From assembly GCF_005434965.1 (NCBI RefSeq), contig NZ_SKCI01000005.1:1-64000 (forward strand): a stretch of DNA of 64,000 nt. The letters run 5' to 3'. This document shows, one piece after another, positions 17,472 to 26,565 of this stretch. The translations under genes and the position numbers were made by a program. The notes below the pieces were generated by a model. It was not told the DNA's origin and did no database searches. It saw only the letters and a list, made by a program, of their open reading frames with translations. The stretch is from Marimonas lutisalis. Its GTDB lineage: Bacteria > Pseudomonadota > Alphaproteobacteria > Rhodobacterales > Rhodobacteraceae. Every line of letters starts with the position of its first letter. The first letter of the stretch is position 1.

Positions 17472-18638
17472 ATGCGCACATTCGGCTGGCTTCTGGGGCG
17501 TTTTCTTTTGCTGGTGATCCTTGTCGCGGCGGCCCTGGCCGTCTGGAAGCGCGAGGAGATCACCCGCCTGATGGCGGTCAACTCGCTGTTTGCCGAGGAC
17601 CGGATCGTGGCCAATTTCTCGAACATGGGCGGCCTTTTCCACACCCTGCCCATGCGCCGTGGCGCGGGCCCCACCGCCCCCCTGCCCCAGGGTGCGCCGA
17701 TGCAGATGCCTGATGGGTTCGAGCGCTGGCTCGAAGACCGCGCGGTCACCTCCCTGATCGTGATGAAGGATGGCAAGCTGCGCCATGAAAGCTATCACAT
17801 GGGCACCGGGCCGGACGACAGGCGCATATCCTGGTCGGTGGCCAAGTCGTTTCTCGCGGCGCTTTTCGGCATCGTGCAGCAAGAGGGCGCCATTGCCTCG
17901 CTCGACGATAAGGTGGTGAAATACGTACCCGGCCTGCGCGGCGGCGCCTATGAACGCGCGACGATCCGCAATGTCCTGCAAATGGCCAGCGGCATCACAT
18001 TTGACGAGGATTACCTGGATTTCTGGAGCGATATCAACCGAATGGGCCGCGTTCTGGCACTGGGCCAGTCAATGGACGGCTTTACCGAAGCCTTGCAGGA
18101 AACCGAGGCCGCGCCCGGCGAACGCTGGCAATACGTCTCGATCGACACCCACGTGATCGGCATGGTGATCCGCGGCGCCACCGGCCGGTCGATCCCAGAC
18201 CTGATGCAGGAGAAACTGTTCGATCACATGGGGTTCGAGGCCGATCCCTATTACGTCGCCGACGGCTATCAGACCGCCTTCGTGCTGGGCGGGCTGAACC
18301 TGACCACGCGCGATTATGCCCGCTTTGGCCAGATGGTGATGCAGGATGGCCGCTGGCAGGGCCGGCAGGTGGTGCCGGGCGACTGGCTGGCCGCCTCGAC
18401 CGTGCCCTCGGCCCCCACGAAATCCGGGGAACGGCAATACGGCTATCAATGGTGGATGCCGCCCGACGCGCGCGAGGGCGAATTCTATGCCCGCGGCATC
18501 TATGGTCAGTATATCTATTTCAGCCGCCCCGATGGCGTGGTGATCACCACCAACGGCGCCGATCGCGGTTTTCGCGAACCGGGCGCGCATGAAAGCAATA
18601 TCGAGATGTTCCGCAAGATCACGGAGGCGCTGAGATGA
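17472..18638 (+). CDS. Membrane-anchored serine hydrolase, beta-lactamase class C fold
   Basis: From the ATG at 17472 (GGGGGATGAG just before it) the protein is 388 residues. One N-terminal hydrophobic helix (LLLVILVAAALAVW) should anchor it in the inner membrane or act as a signal. WSVAKSF holds the SxxK pair with the nucleophilic Ser and the Lys base. YVSIDTH stands where class C enzymes have YxN, and GIYGQYIYF replaces the KTG block, as in 6-aminohexanoate-dimer-hydrolase-like esterases. It is more likely an esterase or peptidase than a true beta-lactamase. It overlaps the next gene by four bases. Confidence 0.82.
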   Translation: MRTFGWLLGRFLLLVILVAAALAVWKREEITRLMAVNSLFAEDRIVANFSNMGGLFHTLPMRRGAGPTAPLPQGAPMQMPDGFERWLEDRAVTSLIVMKDGKLRHESYHMGTGPDDRRISWSVAKSFLAALFGIVQQEGAIASLDDKVVKYVPGLRGGAYERATIRNVLQMASGITFDEDYLDFWSDINRMGRVLALGQSMDGFTEALQETEAAPGERWQYVSIDTHVIGMVIRGATGRSIPDLMQEKLFDHMGFEADPYYVADGYQTAFVLGGLNLTTRDYARFGQMVMQDGRWQGRQVVPGDWLAASTVPSAPTKSGERQYGYQWWMPPDAREGEFYARGIYGQYIYFSRPDGVVITTNGADRGFREPGAHESNIEMFRKITEALR

Positions 18639-19030
18639 GAGCCGAACCAGACCGCCCGATCAACGTGCTTGGCGGGCCGCTGGCGCCCTGCTCGACCGAT
18701 CCGGTCACGGGATATTTCCGCGACGGGCACTGCAATACATGCGAGGCCGACATGGGCAGCCATACCGTGTGCTGCATCATGACGGCCGAGTTCCTGGCCT
18801 ATGAGAAATACGTGGGCAACGACCTGGTCACGCCACGACCGGAATGGGATTTTCCCGGGCTGAAGCCGGGCGATCAGTGGTGCGTTTGTGCCGCGCGCTT
18901 CCTGCAGGCTGCCGATGAGGGCTGCGCGCCGCATGTGCAGCTGGCCGCCACCCATGCCCGCGCGCTTGAGATCGTGCCGATGGATGTGCTCGAAGCCCAC
19001 GCCGCACCGAAACGCGGCAGCGCCGGCTAG
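18635..19030 (+). CDS. DUF2237 family protein
   Basis: The protein is 131 residues. NVLGGPLAPCSTDPVTGYFRD and CNTCEADMGSHTVC are hallmark stretches of DUF2237, a small family with conserved Cys residues that may bind a metal. Its function is not known. The start overlaps the serine hydrolase stop (ATGA). The stop codon overlaps that of the convergent LuxR-type gene in a GCTAGC palindrome, leaving no room for a terminator. Confidence 0.85.
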   Translation: MRAEPDRPINVLGGPLAPCSTDPVTGYFRDGHCNTCEADMGSHTVCCIMTAEFLAYEKYVGNDLVTPRPEWDFPGLKPGDQWCVCAARFLQAADEGCAPHVQLAATHARALEIVPMDVLEAHAAPKRGSAG

Positions 19031-19569
19031 CTCGCTGCCTTGCTCGTCGCGGCGGCGGCTCCATCCCCGGTGTCGGGCAACAGGGCCTCGTCCATCAGAT
19101 CCTCGATGAAGAGGCTCAGCAGCTGCGGCCGCCCCGACACCCCGGCCTTGCGGTAGATGGCGTTGGTCTGCGCCTTCACCGTGCCTTCCGACGTGTTGCG
19201 CAGGCCCGCGATCTCGGCGGTGGAGAGGCCCTTGACGGCAAAGAGCGCCACGTCGCGCTCGGCCGGGGTCAGGCCCCAGCTTTCGAAATGCTCTTCCAGA
19301 AGTTCAAGAAACGCACCCGAGGCCGCGCGCAGCTTCTGCTCGGCCTGGCGCGAGCGCGCCCAGGTGCGGCGATAGGCGATCCAGCCCAGCACCATCCCGA
19401 GCACGAGGCCCAGCGCGGCGCCAATCTCCAGCATTTCGCGGGTCTGCCAGCTGATCGGCTGGGCGCGGGCGCCAATGACGTTCAGCATGATGTCGGACAC
19501 GAAAAAGACCGCGCAGAGCCCCTGCACGATCACGATGCCGGCAATCATCCAGATATTCGGCCCCTTCAT
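19027..19569 (-). CDS. Membrane-anchored LuxR-type regulator
   Basis: The protein is 180 residues. Two hydrophobic helices (about 5-30 and 46-66) put the N-terminal part in the membrane. The last 80 residues form a GerE/LuxR helix-turn-helix: LTPAERDVALFAVKGLSTAEIA and SEGTVKAQTNAIYRKAGVSG. There is no receiver or autoinducer domain, so the membrane part itself may sense a signal. It is the last gene after two exported proteins and probably controls them or responds to them. Confidence 0.82.
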   Translation of the reverse strand: MKGPNIWMIAGIVIVQGLCAVFFVSDIMLNVIGARAQPISWQTREMLEIGAALGLVLGMVLGWIAYRRTWARSRQAEQKLRAASGAFLELLEEHFESWGLTPAERDVALFAVKGLSTAEIAGLRNTSEGTVKAQTNAIYRKAGVSGRPQLLSLFIEDLMDEALLPDTGDGAAAATSKAAS

Positions 19570-19602
19570 CGCGCGCGTCTCCGCACCGGGGCCTGAATGA
19601 CG

Positions 19603-20061
19603 TCAGTTCCCGCTGCCATTGCCGCTGCCGTTTCCTCCACCTGTGCCACTGCCGTTGCCCTGGCCCGCTCCCGGGCCCGGACCGGGGCCATTCCCGTCAC
19701 TGCTGCCATCATCACCGCTGACGCCGCCCGCATCATCGCCGGCATCCGCGTCACTGCCCGCTGGGGCCACGCCGCCATCGACGCCCAGGATAATGGGCTT
19801 GCGTTCATCGTTCTCGTCCACCGCGTAATCGCGCAGGATCTCGCCGGTTCGGGGGTTGAGAATGATTTCCCGGCGCACGGATCCGGCCAGCGCCACGATC
19901 CGGGTGCGGCCAAGCCATGTTTGCGAGATCGTTATACTGGCAAAGCCCTGAGCGCGCAGTTGCGCGGCCACGGCATCGGTCAGGCTACCCGCCAACGCGG
20001 GCTGCGCCAGCGCCAGGATCAGCGCGGCCGGGGCCAGAAGGTATCGAAACGGTTTGCTCAT
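19603..20061 (-). CDS. Exported PepSY-like protein with Gly/Asn-rich tail
   Basis: From the ATG at 20061 the protein is 152 residues; the frame to 20115 has no better start. Residues 1-24 are a clear signal peptide ending QPALAG. The next 60 residues (ISQTWLGRTRIVALAG, then REIILNPRTGEILRDY) resemble a PepSY-like fold, found in protease inhibitors and envelope sensors. The rest is low complexity: Asp/Gly-rich, then Gly-Pro, then Gly-Ser-Asn repeats. It likely acts in the periplasm or at the surface. Confidence 0.7.
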   Translation of the reverse strand: MSKPFRYLLAPAALILALAQPALAGSLTDAVAAQLRAQGFASITISQTWLGRTRIVALAGSVRREIILNPRTGEILRDYAVDENDERKPIILGVDGGVAPAGSDADAGDDAGGVSGDDGSSDGNGPGPGPGAGQGNGSGTGGGNGSGNGSGN

Positions 20062-20077
20062 GTTCCCGCCCGGTTGA

Positions 20078-20102
20078 GGCCCCGCCGACAGGCGGCGGGG
20101 CC
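20078..20102 (-). terminator. Hairpin between two exported-protein genes
   Basis: GGCCCCGCC (20078-20086) pairs with GGCGGGGCC (20094-20102) around a short loop, 17 bases upstream of the downstream gene's start. No T-run follows on the minus strand, so it may be a weak terminator or an mRNA-stability element that sets the ratio of the two products. Confidence 0.45.
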
Positions 20103-20151
20103 GGTTCAGTGCCACTGTGGCATTCCGGGGCGAAAGATCAACCCCGGCACG

Positions 20152-20607
20152 TCAATCCTGGCCGTGGCCCGCGCCATGACCACCCTGGCCACCGCCACCG
20201 TGGCCGGCGCCGTGGCCACCACCATGCCCGCCACTTCCATGTCCGCCGCGCTCGCCCGCGGCATGACCATGTGCCTGGCCATCGCGGCTGCGCGTGCGGG
20301 TGCGTTCGCGCGTGCGCTCACGGATTCGCTCACGGATGCGATCGCGGGCGCGGGTTGCGACAGTCTCTTCATCGTCGGTCGTTTCAACCGAACTCTCGTC
20401 TTCCACGACCGCCGCCGCCATCATCATCGTTCGGGCCTCTGTCCGCGACTGCACCATCTGCGCGTTTTGCAGGCCCAGTCCGAACTTGGCCGTCAATGCG
20501 GCCATGCCGCCGGCCGCAGTCTGTATTCCGCTTTCGCTTTCATGGGCATCGCCCTGCGTTGCCACACCAAGGGCAATAAGCCCGCTCGTCAGAAGAATCC
20601 GCTTCAT
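20152..20607 (-). CDS. Exported low-complexity protein (Arg/Glu and His/Gly repeats)
   Basis: The protein is 151 residues with an AGGA site before the ATG at 20607. A short signal peptide (KRILLTSGLIALGVATQGDA) precedes a small ordered part. Then come an Arg/Glu repeat (RERIRERTRERTRTR) and a tail of His and Gly (GHGGGHGAGHGGGG) that could bind metal ions such as nickel, zinc or copper. No family is recognised. It is the first gene of the operon that ends with the membrane-anchored LuxR-type regulator. Confidence 0.6.
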   Translation of the reverse strand: MKRILLTSGLIALGVATQGDAHESESGIQTAAGGMAALTAKFGLGLQNAQMVQSRTEARTMMMAAAVVEDESSVETTDDEETVATRARDRIRERIRERTRERTRTRSRDGQAHGHAAGERGGHGSGGHGGGHGAGHGGGGQGGHGAGHGQD

Positions 20608-20732
20608 GATCGAAGTCCTTTCCTGCTGTCTCCTCCCGGTGCCATTCGCACCGCGTGACAGGCAGGAAAGCGAATACCGCCCGCAAAGGCCATTCAGCCA
20701 AGGTTTAAGCGGTCTTACTATGACCCGGGTTC

Positions 20733-20752
20733 AACCACGTATAACGGTGGTT
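20733..20752. promoter_or_regulatory. Inverted repeat upstream of the exported-protein operon
   Basis: AACCAC (20733-20738) and GTGGTT (20747-20752) flank eight bases, 126 bases upstream of the first gene of the operon. A LuxR-type dimer site of about 20 bases is plausible, and the regulator at 19027-19569 is the natural candidate. This is inference from position and symmetry. Confidence 0.3.
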
Positions 20753-20787
20753 TACGCATGTCCGGGTCAGAAGGCCCGGACAGCGCT

Positions 20788-22041
20788 CTAGTCCATCTCG
20801 CGGCCTTCGGTATCGGACATGTCAAAGCCCAGGTGCTTGGCCACCGTGAAGATGTCCTTGTCGCCGCGGCCGCACATGTTCATCACGATGATATGGTCGC
20901 GCGGCAGGTTCGGGGCGATCTTCATCACATGCGCCAGCGCGTGGCTAGGCTCCAGCGCGGGGATGATTCCCTCGGTCGAGCAGCTCAGCTGGAACGCTTC
21001 CAGCGCTTCCTTGTCGGTGATCGACACGTATTGCGCGCGCCCCGTCTCGTGCAGCCAGGAATGTTCTGGACCGATGCCCGGGTAATCCAGTCCCGCCGAG
21101 ATCGAGAAGCCTTCGAGGATCTGGCCGTCGTCGTCCTGCAGAAGGTAGGTGCGGTTGCCGTGCAGCACGCCCGGCCGCCCCCCGGTAAGCGACGCGCAAT
21201 GCTGCATCTTCTCGTCCACGCCCTTGCCGCCGGCTTCGACGCCGATGATGTTCACCGACGGATCATCGAGGAACGGAAAGAAAAGGCCCATCGCGTTCGA
21301 CCCGCCGCCGATCGCGGCGATCACCGTGTCGGGCAGGCGGCCTTCGCCTTCCTGCTCGGCCAGCTGCCAGCGCACTTCCTGGCCGATGATCGACTGGAAG
21401 TCGCGCACCATTGCCGGGTAAGGGTGCGGCCCGGCCACGGTGCCGATGCAGTAGAACGTGTCGCGCACATTGGTCACCCAGTCGCGCAGCGCGTCGTTCA
21501 TCGCGTCCTTGAGCGTGCCGCGACCCGAGGTCACCGGGATCACCTCGGCCCCCAGTAGGCGCATGCGAAACACGTTGGGCGCCTGGCGCTCGACATCGTG
21601 CTTGCCCATGTAGACCACGCATTTGAGGCCGAACTTGGCGCAGACCGTCGCAGTGGCCACGCCATGCTGCCCGGCGCCGGTCTCGGCGATGATGCGTTTC
21701 TTGCCCATGCGGCGGGCCAGCAGGATCTGGCCCAGCACGTTGTTGATCTTATGCGCGCCGGTGTGGTTCAGCTCGTCGCGCTTGAGATAGATCTTGGCGC
21801 CGCCCAGGTGATCGGTCAGGCGCTCGGCGAAATAGAGCGGACTGGGCCGGCCGACATAGTGCTTCCACAGATCGTCCATCTCGGCCCAGAACTCGGGATC
21901 GTCCTTGGCCTTGTCATACTCGGCCTCCAGGTCGAGGATCAGCGGCATCAGCGTCTCGGACACGAACCGCCCGCCGAAATCCCCGAACCGCCCGCGCTCG
22001 TCGGGGCCGTTCATGAAGCTGTTGAAAAGATCGTCGGCCAT
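20788..22041 (-). CDS. trpB: Tryptophan synthase beta chain
   Basis: This PLP enzyme joins indole and serine to give tryptophan, working with TrpA, which is not in the window. From the ATG at 22041 (GGAGGGTGCC upstream) it is 417 residues. The PLP lysine lies in [14 protein letters not shown], and [13 protein letters not shown] and [11 protein letters not shown] form the phosphate and substrate loops. The C-terminal [10 protein letters not shown] stretch is typical. It is the last gene of the trpF cluster. Confidence 0.97.
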   Translation of the reverse strand: MADDLFNSFMNGPDERGRFGDFGGRFVSETLMPLILDLEAEYDKAKDDPEFWAEMDDLWKHYVGRPSPLYFAERLTDHLGGAKIYLKRDELNHTGAHKINNVLGQILLARRMGKKRIIAETGAGQHGVATATVCAKFGLKCVVYMGKHDVERQAPNVFRMRLLGAEVIPVTSGRGTLKDAMNDALRDWVTNVRDTFYCIGTVAGPHPYPAMVRDFQSIIGQEVRWQLAEQEGEGRLPDTVIAAIGGGSNAMGLFFPFLDDPSVNIIGVEAGGKGVDEKMQHCASLTGGRPGVLHGNRTYLLQDDDGQILEGFSISAGLDYPGIGPEHSWLHETGRAQYVSITDKEALEAFQLSCSTEGIIPALEPSHALAHVMKIAPNLPRDHIIVMNMCGRGDKDIFTVAKHLGFDMSDTEGREMD

Positions 22042-22123
22042 AGTGGCACCCTCCAGAATTTCTGGACGAGGTGTAATCGCATCGCCGGGTGGGGGCAATA
22101 GTCGCGACTCTTGGGCTGGGCGA

Positions 22124-22166
22124 ACGCGGGCGCGCGCCCGCGTCAGGCGCCGGCGCGCGCCGGCGC
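22124..22166. repeat. Two adjacent 20-base perfect palindromes
   Basis: ACGCGGGCGCGCGCCCGCGT (22124-22143) and GCGCCGGCGCGCGCCGGCGC (22147-22166) are each their own reverse complement. They cover the stop and the last seven codons or so of the small gene ending at 22143. The first one recurs exactly at 30235-30254. They can form very stable hairpins and probably act as transcript ends or dispersed palindromic elements. Confidence 0.75.
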
Positions 22167-22403
22167 TGTCCCACCGCGGACGCGTCGGATCGGCTGGGCA
22201 TTGCAGCAGACGATGAAATGCGCGCCGTTCTCAAGGGCCTGCCAGCCGCGCCGCTCGACCTCGGCCAGGAACACGTCCCGGCCAACGATCCTTTCCACGT
22301 CCCACACCTGGCGCCGGATTACCCCACCACGCCGCGCATCGCGCGACTCGAACACGTCGCGCAACCAGGGTTCGGGAATGATGGCGGCAGGCAGGTAAGA
22401 CAT
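22143..22403 (-). CDS. Small conserved trp-cluster protein (86 aa)
   Basis: From the ATG at 22403 the protein is 86 residues; an AGGA lies ten bases upstream. It includes [20 protein letters not shown] and [16 protein letters not shown]. Proteins like this sit beside trpF in Rhodobacteraceae and are sometimes misnamed phosphoribosylanthranilate isomerase; none of that enzyme's barrel is present. The function is unknown. The last residues ([10 protein letters not shown]) are encoded by a palindromic repeat and may be a recent extension. Confidence 0.6.
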   Translation of the reverse strand: MSYLPAAIIPEPWLRDVFESRDARRGGVIRRQVWDVERIVGRDVFLAEVERRGWQALENGAHFIVCCNAQPIRRVRGGTAPARAGA

Positions 22404-22437
22404 GCCGCGATCCTGTCGCGATATGGTTAACGCAGGC

Positions 22438-22890
22438 TTAATCGAGATAGCGCTTGAAGCCGACATGGCTCGCCTCAAAGCCCAGCCCCTCGTAGAATCG
22501 CCGGCTATCGGTCCGCACGGCGTTCATCGTCAGCTGGATCAGGCGGCAACCCGCCGCGCGTGCCCGCGCCTCGACATCGGCGAACATCAACCGGCCCGCC
22601 CCCTGCCCGCGCAGCTCCGCGGCCACCCGCACCGATTCGACCTGCGCCCGGCGCGCCGCCGCGAGCGACAGGCCCGAAATGAAGGTCAGCTGATAGGTGG
22701 CGACCACCGTGCCGCTGTCGTCCTCGCCGACGATCACCGTGTTGTTTCCCTCGGCCTGCATCGCATCGAACGCGGCCAGGTAGGGCGCCAGATCCTCGTT
22801 CTCGCGGCCCGCGCCCAGCATGTCGTCGGCCAACAGCCCCACGACGGCGGGCACATCGTCCCGCGTGGCCGCGCGGAACCTCACCCACAT
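22438..22890 (-). CDS. GNAT-family N-acetyltransferase
   Basis: The protein is 150 residues with a single GNAT fold. [20 protein letters not shown] holds the acetyl-CoA pyrophosphate loop (RGQGAG). The C-terminal [20 protein letters not shown] is the usual last strand of the fold. The target is not known; small amines or antibiotics are typical. It overlaps the end of trpF by ten bases, so it is made with the tryptophan genes. Confidence 0.85.
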   Translation of the reverse strand: MWVRFRAATRDDVPAVVGLLADDMLGAGRENEDLAPYLAAFDAMQAEGNNTVIVGEDDSGTVVATYQLTFISGLSLAAARRAQVESVRVAAELRGQGAGRLMFADVEARARAAGCRLIQLTMNAVRTDSRRFYEGLGFEASHVGFKRYLD

Positions 22891-23522
22891 GTCGCCGCTT
22901 TGATGAACGCATGAATCAGGTCGGCGTCTTTCTCACCCGGCGCGCGTTCCACGCCCGAAGATACGTCCACCTGCCGCGCACCGGTCAGGCGCACGGCCTG
23001 GGCCACGTTCCCGGGCGTCAGCCCCCCGGCCAGCATCCACGGCACCGGCCAGCGCCGCCCGGCGATCAGGTTCCAGTCGAAGGCCAGCGCGTTGCCGCCG
23101 GGCCGGTCTGCCCCCTTGGGCGGCTTCGCGTCCACCAGGATCCGGTCGGCCACCTTGGCATAGGTCTCCAGCGCGGGCAGGTCGTCTGCTTCGGCCACGC
23201 CGACAGCCTTCATCACCGGCAGGCCATAGCGCGCCTTCACCTCGACCACGCGCTCAGGGGTTTCATGCCCATGCAGCTGAAGCATGTCGAGTGGCACGCG
23301 CGCGGTGATCGCATCCAGCTCGGCATCGGTCGCATCCACGGTCAGTGCCACCTTGGCCAGCCCCATCGGCGCGCGCAGCGCCAGCGCGCGGGCGGCCTCG
23401 TGGCTGACGTTGCGGGGGCTCTTGGCAAAGAACACGAACCCGGCATAGGCCGCACCCGCCGCGGCCACCGCGTCCACGTCCTCGGGGCGGGTCAGCCCGC
23501 AGATCTTCACCTTCACGTTCAT
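22881..23522 (-). CDS. trpF: Phosphoribosylanthranilate isomerase
   Basis: This enzyme makes the third step of tryptophan synthesis, an Amadori rearrangement in a TIM barrel. At 213 residues its length is normal. [12 protein letters not shown] at the start contains the catalytic Cys; the partner Asp lies in [24 protein letters not shown] and [16 protein letters not shown] close the phosphate site. GNAT, a small conserved gene and trpB follow in the same direction. Confidence 0.95.
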   Translation of the reverse strand: MNVKVKICGLTRPEDVDAVAAAGAAYAGFVFFAKSPRNVSHEAARALALRAPMGLAKVALTVDATDAELDAITARVPLDMLQLHGHETPERVVEVKARYGLPVMKAVGVAEADDLPALETYAKVADRILVDAKPPKGADRPGGNALAFDWNLIAGRRWPVPWMLAGGLTPGNVAQAVRLTGARQVDVSSGVERAPGEKDADLIHAFIKAATCG

Positions 23523-23592
23523 GGGCCAGCAGATATGCGAAAGGGGGCGGCAATGCCACCCCCTGTGCCAGTCCCACGATCGGAAGCGGCGC

Positions 23593-23946
23593 TCAGCTCG
23601 CCTCGTCCAGAAGCGCCAGGACCTCGTCCTTCTCGGTGCCCTTCTGTGTGCCTTTCAGGCGCTGCACCTCGCGCTTCAGTTCGCGCACCTCGCCGTCCTT
23701 GCGCACGGCCTGGGCGCGGTGCTTGTGCTCGCGCAGCCATTCCCAGACGAAACCGATCAGCAACCCCGCCACGATCGCGGCGAAGATCACGATGAAAAGC
23801 GGCAGTTCGACCGAGCGGTTGATGCCAAAGAGCGTGCCCAGTTCCTCGGGCAGCATCCGCAACTCGACCGCGCCGCGATTGGCCATCGCCACGGAGATCA
23901 GAACCACGGCCAGCGCGGCAAGAAAGGCATAGCGGAGGTAGCGCAT
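23593..23946 (-). CDS. LapA-domain membrane protein
   Basis: The protein is 117 residues with two membrane helices ([18 protein letters not shown] and [20 protein letters not shown]) and a cytosolic charged helix, the layout of the DUF1049/LapA family. In other bacteria LapA helps control LPS assembly with LapB. Here it follows ihfB directly, with the ihfB stop touching its start, a common alphaproteobacterial arrangement. Confidence 0.85.
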   Translation of the reverse strand: MRYLRYAFLAALAVVLISVAMANRGAVELRMLPEELGTLFGINRSVELPLFIVIFAAIVAGLLIGFVWEWLREHKHRAQAVRKDGEVRELKREVQRLKGTQKGTEKDEVLALLDEAS

Positions 23947-24231
23947 TTACGACTTCCCGTTCAGGCGATCGCGCAGCAATTTCCCGGTTTTGAAGAACGG
24001 CACATGCTTTTCTTCCACCTGCACCGCCTCGCCGGTGCGCGGGTTGCGCCCGACGCGCGCGTCGCGTTTCTTCACCGAGAACGCACCGAACCCGCGCAGT
24101 TCAACGCGGTTGCCATTGGCCATGGCCTCGGTGATTTCCTCGAAAATCGTGTTCACGATCCGCTCGACATCACGCTGGTAGAGGTGCGGATTTTCGTCGG
24201 CGATCTTCTGTATCAGTTCCGATCGGATCAT
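23947..24231 (-). CDS. ihfB: Integration host factor subunit beta
   Basis: The protein is 94 residues from the ATG at 24231; a longer frame runs to 24510 but would add 93 residues absent from the family. [20 protein letters not shown] is the DNA-clasping beta arm with the Pro that bends DNA. It pairs with IhfA, not in the window, and bends DNA at recombination, replication and promoter sites. It lies between rpsA and lapA, as in related genomes. Confidence 0.96.
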   Translation of the reverse strand: MIRSELIQKIADENPHLYQRDVERIVNTIFEEITEAMANGNRVELRGFGAFSVKKRDARVGRNPRTGEAVQVEEKHVPFFKTGKLLRDRLNGKS

Positions 24232-24490
24232 CGGATCAGTCCCCCCCGGGTGGCTTGTTTGTTTGGTCAGGTCTTTGAGATGACTATAGAAAGAAAAACC
24301 GGCGCAAGGAACATCAAAGCCGTGGGGAAATCCGGCAGATTCAGCCCCGAAAAGACGCAAATGCGCAATTTGCGCCCGTTTTCTTGCTCGCCCGGCAAAA
24401 AAACGGCCGGTCGGGCGCGATCCGCCGCAGCGCGGCGAAGCCATTGATTCGGAGCGAAAATCCGCGACGCCTGCGAGCCCGGGAAATGCA

Positions 24491-24520
24491 AAAGGCCCCG
24501 TGCCTTGCACGGGGCCTTCG
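24491..24520 (-). terminator. Terminator after rpsA
   Basis: On the minus strand AAGGCCCCGTGC pairs with GCACGGGGCCTT around a short loop and runs into TTTTGC. It lies about 30 bases past the rpsA stop, and separates rpsA from ihfB. Confidence 0.85.
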
Positions 24521-24546
24521 CCAGTTTGTCAGATGCGATCAGCCGA

Positions 24547-26229
24547 TCACTCGTTGTCGCTCTTCAGAGCGGCGCCGAGAATGTCGCCGAGGCTCGCACC
24601 CGAGTCCGAGGAGCCGTACTGTTCCACGGCCTCTTTCTCTTCGGCGATCTCGCGGGCCTTGATCGACAGACCCAGACGGCGGGTCTTGCTGTCGACATTG
24701 GTCACGCGCACGTCGACCTTGTCACCGACCGAGAACCGCTCGGGGCGCTGCTCGGCACGATCGCGCGACAGGTCGCTGCGGCGGATGAAGGATTTCATGC
24801 CTTCGTATTCCACCTCGATGCCACCATCCTCGATCGCGGTCACTTCCACGGTGATGATGCTGCCGCGCTTCACGCCGCCAACGGCCTCGGCGAACTTGTC
24901 GCCGCCCAGTGCCTTGATCGACAGCGAAATACGCTCTTTTTCCACGTCCACTTCCGAGACGACAGCCTGCACGACGTCGCCCTTCTTGTAGCTCTGGATC
25001 GCGTCTTCGCCACGCTCGTCCCAGCTCAGGTCGCTGAGGTGAACCATGCCGTCGATGTCGCCATCGAGGCCGATGAACAGACCGAACTCGGTGATGTTCT
25101 TGACCTCGCCCTCGACCTCGGTGCCCTCGGGGTGGGTTTCGGCGAACACTTCCCACGGGTTGCGCATGGTCTGTTTCAGGCCCAGCGAAACACGGCGCTT
25201 CGCGGGGTCGATTTCCAGAACCATCACGTCGACCTCTTGCGAGGTGGAGACGATCTTGCCCGGGTGGACGTTCTTCTTGGTCCAGGACATTTCCGAAACG
25301 TGCACCAGGCCTTCGACACCCGGCTCAAGCTCAACAAATGCACCGTAATCGGTAATGTTGGTCACGCGGCCCTTGTGGACCGAACCCAGCGGGTATTTCG
25401 CGCCGACCAGATCCCACGGATCTTCCTGCAGCTGCTTCATGCCCAGGCTGATGCGGTGGGTTTCCTTGTTGATCTTGATGACCTGCACCTTGACGGTTTC
25501 GCCGATCGACAGGATCTCGCTCGGGTGGTTGACGCGGCGCCAGGCCATGTCGGTCACGTGCAGAAGGCCATCGACACCGCCCAGGTCCACGAAGGCGCCG
25601 TATTCGGTGATGTTCTTCACCACGCCGTCCACGGTGTCGCCCTCGGCCAGCTTGCCGATCACCTCGGCGCGCTGCTCGGCGCGGCTCTCTTCCAGGATGG
25701 CACGGCGCGAGACAACGATGTTGCCGCGGCGACGGTCCATTTTCAGGATCTGGAAGGGCTGTTTCAGGCCCATCAGCGGGCCGGCGTCGCGCACGGGGCG
25801 CACATCGACCTGAGAGCCGGGCAGGAAGGCCACGGCACCGCCCAGATCGACGGTAAAGCCGCCCTTGACGCGGCCGAAGATCGCGCCTTCGACGCGGGCG
25901 TCGTCGGCATAGGCTTTCTCCAGGCGGTCCCAGGCTTCTTCGCGGCGGGCCATTTCACGGCTGATCACGGCTTCGCCGCGGGCGTTCTCGGCCGCGCGCA
26001 GGAAGACCTCGACCTCGTCACCGACCGAGATGTCGGGCGCTTCGCCGGGATTTGCGAATTCTTTCAGTTCGACACGGCCTTCCATCTTGTAGCCGACGTC
26101 GATGATGGCTTGCCCCGCTTCAATCGCGATGACCTTGCCTTTGACAACAGAACCCTCTTCGGGCGTGTCCATTTCGAAGCTTTCGTTCAGGAGGGCTTCG
26201 AATTCCTCCATCGATGCGTTTTGAGCCAT
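24547..26229 (-). CDS. rpsA: 30S ribosomal protein S1
   Basis: S1 brings mRNAs with weak leader sequences to the 30S subunit. From the ATG at 26229 it is 560 residues and holds six S1-type RNA-binding domains, recognisable by repeats such as GAFVDLGGVDGLLHVTDM, GAFVELEPGVEGLVHVSEMS and GLFIGLDGDIDGMVHLSDLS. The start AQNASMEEFEALLNESF is typical of alphaproteobacterial S1. In relatives cmk lies just upstream; here about 9 kb of other genes separate them. Confidence 0.97.
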   Translation of the reverse strand: MAQNASMEEFEALLNESFEMDTPEEGSVVKGKVIAIEAGQAIIDVGYKMEGRVELKEFANPGEAPDISVGDEVEVFLRAAENARGEAVISREMARREEAWDRLEKAYADDARVEGAIFGRVKGGFTVDLGGAVAFLPGSQVDVRPVRDAGPLMGLKQPFQILKMDRRRGNIVVSRRAILEESRAEQRAEVIGKLAEGDTVDGVVKNITEYGAFVDLGGVDGLLHVTDMAWRRVNHPSEILSIGETVKVQVIKINKETHRISLGMKQLQEDPWDLVGAKYPLGSVHKGRVTNITDYGAFVELEPGVEGLVHVSEMSWTKKNVHPGKIVSTSQEVDVMVLEIDPAKRRVSLGLKQTMRNPWEVFAETHPEGTEVEGEVKNITEFGLFIGLDGDIDGMVHLSDLSWDERGEDAIQSYKKGDVVQAVVSEVDVEKERISLSIKALGGDKFAEAVGGVKRGSIITVEVTAIEDGGIEVEYEGMKSFIRRSDLSRDRAEQRPERFSVGDKVDVRVTNVDSKTRRLGLSIKAREIAEEKEAVEQYGSSDSGASLGDILGAALKSDNE

Positions 26230-26565
26230 GTGGCGTTCAGTTCCTTTTTCGATGTTTCCGGCCGCGCGGTTGTCTCCGCCGGTCTTGGGGTTTCGTTGGT
26301 CAGACGGGACATAAAACAAAGAGGGCCGGTAGTTGCCCGACCCTGCTCATCTCGATGTTCTATGGCGGTTCCGCCTTGTCGACGCGCGCTACATAGGCGG
26401 TTTGGCCCCATGACGCAAGGGGCAAGCACGCAGGGTAGCGGGGTTGTGCCGGAAACCGGCGCAGGATCCCGCGCCGTCGCCGCGGCGCCACAAGTTCACG
26501 GCGATCGCCCGGGGCCGCGCGACTGCCGATCACGGATCCCGTGGCACCCCGGCGCGCGGCGCGCT
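26230..26565. other. Non-coding stretch upstream of rpsA
   Basis: These 336 bases should hold the rpsA promoter and the end of the cytochrome c transcript. I see no gene, no clear terminator hairpin with a T-run and no recognisable regulatory site. Confidence 0.5.
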
